From the NCBI GenBank assembly GCA_900318555.1, contig ONKX01000007.1:43240-107239 (forward strand): a DNA stretch of 64,000 nucleotides, in the 5' to 3' direction. Below, one piece after another: positions 59,561 through 64,000 of this stretch. Below the pieces are notes generated by a model. The model was given only the letters and a program-made list of their open reading frames with translations. It was not told where the DNA came from and made no database searches. The translations under genes and the position numbers were made by a program. Numbering within the stretch: the first letter of the stretch is position 1; each line of letters opens with the position of its first letter. The DNA comes from an uncultured Prevotellaceae bacterium (lineage in GTDB: Bacteria; Bacteroidota; Bacteroidia; Bacteroidales; Bacteroidaceae).

Positions 59561-59586
59561 CAACAAATATTAAGCATTTGCGTGAA

Positions 59587-60162
59587 ATGAAAAAAGTATT
59601 ATTCGCTTTAGCTGCCTTAATAATAGCAGCATGTGGTAACAAACAAGCAGTCGTTCCTGCTGAGGGCGACGAAACAAGTAATGAGGTGGCCTTCGAAGCG
59701 AAAGATTACTACGCAGCGGTCGAACGCTATCTGGCAGAACAGATTGCCAGCCAGTATGCACTAGGCGAATACAGCGTACCCGTCTATCAAGAGGTGGCCG
59801 TCGATGACAGCGATTCCACAGACATCCGCATCTGGGGCGATTTCTGGGTGTACAACTACAAACAGGAAGGCGATACGCTGAAATGCGTCTCTGGCGGTAG
59901 CCATCCCGGCCTAATGCACATCTGCCAGAAGGGTGAAAACTTCTATGTATCCGACTTCGAACAGGTTGAGGATGGCTCCCGTTTCCTGCCCAGTGCCAAG
60001 CGCATCTTCGGAGAATATTTCGAAGCTTTCCAAATCCACCACAGCGATGGCGATGAGCATGAGAGGCTCAGGCACGATGTGTTGCGGGCATTCGTTCGCG
60101 ACCACGGTCTCACTGCCACCATGTATCAAGACTATGGCTGGCCAGCAAAGGAACTGAAATGA
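59587..60162 (+). CDS. Hypothetical lipoprotein
   Basis: 191 residues from ATG 59587. Lipobox LAALIIAACGNK (Cys 16). An alpha/beta fold with RIWGDFWVYNYKQEGDTLKC, resembling NTF2-like small proteins. The last third (FLPSAKRIFGEYFEAFQIHH ... DYGWPAKEL) is helical. Function unknown. Confidence 0.75.
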   Translation: MKKVLFALAALIIAACGNKQAVVPAEGDETSNEVAFEAKDYYAAVERYLAEQIASQYALGEYSVPVYQEVAVDDSDSTDIRIWGDFWVYNYKQEGDTLKCVSGGSHPGLMHICQKGENFYVSDFEQVEDGSRFLPSAKRIFGEYFEAFQIHHSDGDEHERLRHDVLRAFVRDHGLTATMYQDYGWPAKELK

Positions 60163-60190
60163 CAGAAGCATTGAACTGGCCCTATTGAGT

Positions 60191-60823
60191 ATGAAAAAGA
60201 TATTGTTTCTTCATGGATTCTATGCCAGTGGCCAGTGCATACCGGCGGTGGCTTTGCGCGAGGCTTTTGAGGGTCGTGTGGAAGTGATAACCCCTGATTT
60301 ACCGATGCACCCGAAGGAGACGCTCAGATTCATCCGCGGGTTGATAGAGGCTGAGAAACCAGACCTCCTGATAGGCAACAGCTGTGGGGCGTTCTATGCT
60401 CAGATGGTGGCTCCGGTCACGTGCATTCCGGCCTTGCTGGGCAATCCGCACTTCAGAATGACGGAGTTCCTGAAGCAACGCATCGGCGAGCATCAGTACA
60501 AGTCGCCACGAAAGGACGGCAACCAGAACTTCGTCATCGATGAAGCCTTGATTGAGGAGTTTGACGAAATGGAGGCTATCCAGTTTGACAATTGCCATCC
60601 CGACTTCCAAGACCGTATCTGGGGCTTGTTCGGCGAACAGGACACGCTGGCGCATTTTGAGCCGCTCTTTTTGCAGCACTACAATCGCTCGTTCCACTTC
60701 CCCGGCGGTCATACGCCGACGGCAGAGGAAGTCTGTGGATGGTATGTGCCGTTGGCCGAAAAGCTCCTCAATTGCGAAAAAGCGCATGCCGACTCGTTAG
60801 GAAACGCTTCGACGATGAACTGA
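60191..60823 (+). CDS. YqiA-type alpha/beta-fold esterase
   Basis: 210 residues from ATG 60191. The start MKKILFLHGFYASGQCIPA and the nucleophile elbow GNSCGAFYAQ are typical of the YqiA/YcfP family, with the Asp region GLFGEQDTLAHF and the His in FPGGHTPTAEE. Substrate unknown. The NUDIX gene begins 1 bp after its stop. Confidence 0.88.
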   Translation: MKKILFLHGFYASGQCIPAVALREAFEGRVEVITPDLPMHPKETLRFIRGLIEAEKPDLLIGNSCGAFYAQMVAPVTCIPALLGNPHFRMTEFLKQRIGEHQYKSPRKDGNQNFVIDEALIEEFDEMEAIQFDNCHPDFQDRIWGLFGEQDTLAHFEPLFLQHYNRSFHFPGGHTPTAEEVCGWYVPLAEKLLNCEKAHADSLGNASTMN

Positions 60824-60824
60824 T

Positions 60825-61382
60825 ATGAAGAATATTGATTATAGTAAAACATGGAAGGTCTTAGATTCTGAGTATCTAATCAAAAGACCTTGGCTGACAG
60901 CACGACGCGACCACTTGCTGTTGCCTGACGGAAGAGAGATTCCTGAATATTATGTGTTGGAATACCCGGATTGGGTCAATGTTATCGCTATCACCAAGGA
61001 CGGCCACTTCGTAATGGAACGGCAGTATCGCCATGCATTAGGCTGTACTTGCTATGAGCTTCCGTGTGGCGTAATGGAAGAAGGTGAAACACCGCTTGAA
61101 GCAGCCCAACGTGAATTGGAAGAAGAAACTGGCTATGCAGGTGGTGAATGGAAGAAACTGATAGTTCTCTCAGCAAATCCAGGCACGATGACAAACCTGA
61201 CACATTGTTTTCTGGCAACAGGAGTTGAGAAAACATCTGAGCAGCATCTTGATGCGACGGAAGAATTGGAAGTCCATCTACTCACTCGTGAAGAAGTATG
61301 CAGCGTTCTTCGCAACAATGAGATGATGCAGTCTCTTATGGTCGCCCCATTACTGAAATATCTATCTCTAGAACTGAAGTAA
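60825..61382 (+). CDS. NUDIX hydrolase, ADP-sugar type
   Basis: 185 residues. The Nudix box is intact: GVMEEGETPLEAAQRELEEE (GX5EX7REUXEEXGU pattern). The flanking pattern RDHLLLPDGREIPEYYVLEYPDW and the ending resemble ADP-ribose pyrophosphatases. It probably cleans up ADP-sugars. It belongs to the YqiA-NUDIX-MBL operon. Confidence 0.93.
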   Translation: MKNIDYSKTWKVLDSEYLIKRPWLTARRDHLLLPDGREIPEYYVLEYPDWVNVIAITKDGHFVMERQYRHALGCTCYELPCGVMEEGETPLEAAQRELEEETGYAGGEWKKLIVLSANPGTMTNLTHCFLATGVEKTSEQHLDATEELEVHLLTREEVCSVLRNNEMMQSLMVAPLLKYLSLELK

Positions 61383-61394
61383 TATAGAGTTACT

Positions 61395-62195
61395 ATGAAA
61401 TGGACAGTATTATCAGATAATCGAAGCTGCGATAGCCGTCTATCCACAGAGCATGGGCTTTCTATCCTGTTAGAAGCAGAACAACATAGGATTCTGCTTG
61501 ATACAGGAGCGAGTGATGTATTTATACGAAACGCAGAGCTGTTGGACATAGATCTCTGTGATGTTGACTATGTTTTCATTTCTCACGGACATAGTGATCA
61601 TGCAGGAGGCTTACAATACTTCTTGGAGCATAATCGACAGGCTCAAGTCATTGTCTCACCTGATGCTATGAGCGGAATGTTCTTTTCCAAACGAGGTAAT
61701 CTGCATAGCATTACCACGGAGTGGCCGGAGATAGACGAAAACAGACTTATCTTGATAGACCAAACCTGTGAGATAGAAGAAGATATCCATGTGATTGCCC
61801 ATATCCCTCAGAATCATCCCATGCCCAAGGGGAATCAAAACCTCTATGTGCAGGATGTCAATGGAGATTATAACCACGACGATTTCCGTCATGAGTTGGC
61901 CTTGTATGTCGATGGCCTGCTATTTACAGGCTGCGCTCATAGTGGTCTGGAGAACATCCTTGCAGCCTGTCCCTGGCCCGTACATACCGTTGTAGGTGGT
62001 TTCCACCTGCTGGATGGTATGGAACCAGAGGAAGAACTGATAGCATTGGCCCTAAGGTTGAAAACCAATTATCTTAATACGAAGTTCTACACCAGCCATT
62101 GTACGGGTGACAATGTGTTTGAAGTGATGAAGGGCGTGATGGGAGAACAACTACAGTCCTTCAGTTGTGGAAATGCTAATTTGTCATTAGTATGA
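61395..62195 (+). CDS. Metallo-beta-lactamase fold hydrolase
   Basis: 266 residues. Metal-binding HGHSDHAGG (residues about 64-72), a further His within TGCAHSGLENIL and the ending YTSHCTGDN. The architecture resembles the methanopterin-pathway and 7,8-dihydropterin type MBL enzymes, but the substrate is unknown. Its 3' end overlaps the convergent TauE gene by 20 bp. Confidence 0.9.
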   Translation: MKWTVLSDNRSCDSRLSTEHGLSILLEAEQHRILLDTGASDVFIRNAELLDIDLCDVDYVFISHGHSDHAGGLQYFLEHNRQAQVIVSPDAMSGMFFSKRGNLHSITTEWPEIDENRLILIDQTCEIEEDIHVIAHIPQNHPMPKGNQNLYVQDVNGDYNHDDFRHELALYVDGLLFTGCAHSGLENILAACPWPVHTVVGGFHLLDGMEPEEELIALALRLKTNYLNTKFYTSHCTGDNVFEVMKGVMGEQLQSFSCGNANLSLV

Positions 62196-62895
62196 TGAAT
62201 CCACTGATGCAGATATAGGCATAGACGATGTAGCGGAAGATGCGGTTGGGAATGTGCTTGAAAACGTATGCCCCCAGCATCGTGCCGATGATGACACCAC
62301 CGAGGCCATAGAGATAATCAAAGGCTACGGTGGTCGTGAAAAAGCCGTTATAGGCTCTCACACCAGTCATCATCACATTGCCAATCAGGAAATAGGTCTG
62401 CGCCATTGCCATATAGTGCTCCTTTGTCGGCTCACTCTGGATGAAGTAAAGCACGGCTGGCGGGCCTTGCATACCGAAGAAACCGCCCATCAATCCGCTC
62501 AATGTTCCTGCGCCTACCTGAACGTTTTTCGTTGTCGGCAGTTTTATGCGCTGGCTAAACAGCATGAAATAGATACTAATCAGGATGAGTGCCACGCCAA
62601 GGATTCGCTGCAGGATATGGTCTTCGATACGTGTCAGGGCGAAGATGGCAATGGTCGAGACGATGATGAACGTCAGCAGAATCGGCCATAGCCGTTGCCA
62701 AGTGACGTAGCTTCTTAACCGCCATACGATAGCCGCAGAAGTTGTGATTGCCAGCAGCCCTGAGAGTGTTGTAGCCTCTCCATACGTTGGCATGAGGAAT
62801 GGCAGCATCGTCATAATGAAAATGCCGCCCGTGGTGCGCTGGATGAAACTCGCGCCAATGCTCAGCAGGAATATAAAGAGGACAATGCTACTCAA
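62176..62895 (-). CDS. TauE/SafE family sulfite exporter-like permease
   Basis: 239 residues with about seven hydrophobic segments (IVLFIFLLSIGASFIQRTTG, LWPILLTFIIVSTIAIFAL, YIVYAYICISGFIILM). The glycine-rich repeat ALGVAL and the GTLSGLMGGFFGMQGPPAVLYF motif are the second-domain hallmark of TauE. Such proteins move organic anions or sulfur oxyanions; the substrate cannot be read from sequence. Confidence 0.92.
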   Translation of the reverse strand: MSSIVLFIFLLSIGASFIQRTTGGIFIMTMLPFLMPTYGEATTLSGLLAITTSAAIVWRLRSYVTWQRLWPILLTFIIVSTIAIFALTRIEDHILQRILGVALILISIYFMLFSQRIKLPTTKNVQVGAGTLSGLMGGFFGMQGPPAVLYFIQSEPTKEHYMAMAQTYFLIGNVMMTGVRAYNGFFTTTVAFDYLYGLGGVIIGTMLGAYVFKHIPNRIFRYIVYAYICISGFIILMTN

Positions 62896-63059
62896 ATCCT
62901 AATTATTTTAAAAACTTGGTGCAAGGACGGTGCAAATCGAACGCAAAAAGCTCAATTTTTGCTGAGATGCAGCCCGTTCTCGCAATTTTTAATTGCAAAG
63001 GTAACACATATTCATGGATTATTCGTATATTTGCGGAATCATTTAATATGTTTTGTGAT

Positions 63060-63227
63060 ATGATAGACCAGATTATTGAATACAACATTATGAGTTCCCT
63101 GCTGGGGGACGGCTATAAAGCAGGGGGAATTGGGGGAATCAAGACCCATCCGTTGGTGCCGAAGGACATTGTGGTTCGTGGGTTTATCATTGATTCGGAA
63201 ACGGGCAAATTGGAAGAGATTGTATGA
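63060..63227 (+). pseudogene. Beta-carbonic anhydrase remnant, centre replaced by a palindromic element
   Basis: ATG 63060 gives MIDQIIEYN, the usual N-terminus of a Bacteroidales beta-carbonic anhydrase, and the end reads THPLVPKDIVVRGFIIDSET, the usual C-terminus. Between them are only 19 residues, encoded by the element at 63095-63140. All zinc ligands and about 145 residues are missing. The stop overlaps the next ATG by 4 bp. A -7 box TATATTTG (63026-63033) remains. Confidence 0.8.
63095..63140. repeat. Palindromic element at the carbonic anhydrase scar
   Basis: TTCCCTGC at 63095 pairs with GCAGGGGGAA at 63120-63129 around GGGGGACGGCTATAAA, followed by TTGGGGGAATC. It occupies the exact junction between the two retained ends of the gene. 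Confidence 0.7.
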
Positions 63228-63682
63228 CCATTATGCCGATACTGCATAAGAAAACGTTCCAGGAACTGACCACGGACGAGCTATACGAACTCCTGAGAGT
63301 GCGTAGTGAGGTGTTCGTGGTTGAGCAGAACTGCGTCTATCAGGACATGGACGGCGATGACCAGAAATCCATCCACTTGTGGCTGACGGTAGCAGACAAG
63401 ATCGTTGCATTGGCCCGTGTATGCTCTGCCGGTACTCACATGAAGGAGATTTCGATTGGGAGAGTCATTACCACAGAACGAGACAAAGGGTACGGCAAGC
63501 AGATTATGCTTTATGCTATCAATGCTGCCATAGAGCATTTCGGTGCAACACTCATAGATATTGAAGCACAGGAGTATGCCAAAGGATTTTACGAAAGCGT
63601 AGGATTCAAGCAGTCATCCGACACTTTCATGCTTGATGGTATTCCGCACATAAAAATGACTTGGACGAAAGATGACGATTGA
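63224..63682 (+). CDS. ElaA-type GNAT acetyltransferase
   Basis: 152 residues. The start HKKTFQELTTDELYELLRVR and VFVVEQNCVYQDMDGDD are typical of ElaA, and the acetyl-CoA loop is RDKGYGKQIM. The substrate is unknown. It overlaps the carbonic anhydrase remnant by 4 bp and the next gene by 11 bp. Confidence 0.92.
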   Translation: MTIMPILHKKTFQELTTDELYELLRVRSEVFVVEQNCVYQDMDGDDQKSIHLWLTVADKIVALARVCSAGTHMKEISIGRVITTERDKGYGKQIMLYAINAAIEHFGATLIDIEAQEYAKGFYESVGFKQSSDTFMLDGIPHIKMTWTKDDD

Positions 63683-64000
63683 CACCACAAATATGTGTTC
63701 GCACCTGCGACGCAAGCTATTCGAAGAGGATGGCATATATCATTCTCTATGGATAGCCATGCAGGATGATCCAGAACTGACAGCAGTAGTCCGTTCTCGC
63801 CAGCTACATATCTACCGCAATGGAATTAAGGCTGCGAGTAAGCGAGAGCAGAGTGATGCTGGCATCGACTCTGCCGAGCATGAGCAGGCTCGACCAAAGG
63901 TAAAGGTATTGGTGCTGGCAGGCAAGTCTGCACCAAAGATTATCAGAAGGGATTCGATTTGTGAGCTTTTGCAAATTGAGCGAATAAAGTGGATGGAGCA
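63672..64000 (+). CDS. Hypothetical protein, 3' end outside window, with palindromic insert
   Basis: The frame is open from ATG 63672 to the window edge (109 codons). The N-terminus (LRRKLFEEDGIYHSLWIAMQ, then DDPELTAVVRSRQLHIYRNG) looks helical then beta. Residues about 55-80 (IKAASKREQSDAGIDSAEHE...) are encoded by the hairpin element at 63829-63890 and separate YRNG from KVLVLAGKSAPKII, which look like one continuous strand in origin. Function unknown. Confidence 0.55.
   Translation, partial: MTIDTTNMCSHLRRKLFEEDGIYHSLWIAMQDDPELTAVVRSRQLHIYRNGIKAASKREQSDAGIDSAEHEQARPKVKVLVLAGKSAPKIIRRDSICELLQIERIKWME
63829..63890. repeat. Palindromic element inside the last gene
   Basis: CAGAGTGATG (63849-63858) and CATCGACTCTG (63863-63873) form a hairpin with a CTGG loop and one bulged base; GCGAG/CTCG-type bases flank it. 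It is read in frame. Confidence 0.7.

Overview
The window comes from a Bacteroidota genome, most likely a gut or rumen Prevotellaceae member (Prevotella/Segatella group). The reasons are: promoters of the TTTG-N19/21-TANNTTTG type instead of E. coli-type -35/-10 boxes; secreted proteins ending in a YNLNGQRV...KGLYIVNGKK type IX secretion (T9SS) tail; a PorZ-like propeller gene; a leuS-yitT-rdgB cluster; DUF4254 next to a GT9 glycosyltransferase; and many extracellular glycoside hydrolases. No rRNA, tRNA, CRISPR array, phage or transposase gene was recognised.

Layout. 1-5.9 kb (minus): a partial porZ-like gene, rdgB, yitT and leuS. 5.9-10.3 kb (minus): two extracellular nucleases and a T9SS surface protein; the second nuclease is fused to a small LLAGS peptide. 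10.3-11.6 kb: a 21-bp phased repeat array, a toxin-antitoxin pair whose PIN toxin has collapsed, and a small ORF. 12-21 kb (plus): three repeat-domain surface proteins, two of them followed by LLAGS small-peptide genes. 21-34.6 kb: mutS, lgt, ychF, a sigma factor with an anti-sigma/outer-membrane fusion, a serpin, rubredoxin, GT9, DUF4254, pdxB, acpP and fabF. 34.6-35.5 kb: an rnc gene with a broken 5' end. 35.5-50 kb: a carbohydrate block (GH2, then a five-gene minus-strand operon CE1-GH3-GH3-CE1-GH95, then GH13) without SusC/SusD genes. 50-64 kb: short operons of housekeeping and hypothetical genes, several reduced to remnants (Sde182-like, FKBP and carbonic anhydrase).

Three threads go beyond ordinary annotation. 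First, the MKK-x-Y-xx-P-xx-E...LLAGS small peptides always sit directly downstream of a T9SS-tailed surface protein, three cases out of three. Second, the DNA is full of short palindromic elements and 7-bp tandem repeats. Some lie in frame inside conserved enzymes (rdgB, leuS, a DNA glycosylase, GH2, GT9); others lie exactly on stop/start junctions. Third, at least five genes keep both ends but have lost their middle, a consistent style of decay that should first be checked against raw reads.

Likely biology: a polysaccharide degrader that secretes nucleases, esterases and glycosidases, displays T9SS cargo on its surface, and carries an envelope-directed serpin. Functions are inferred from sequence motifs and family knowledge; no database search was run.
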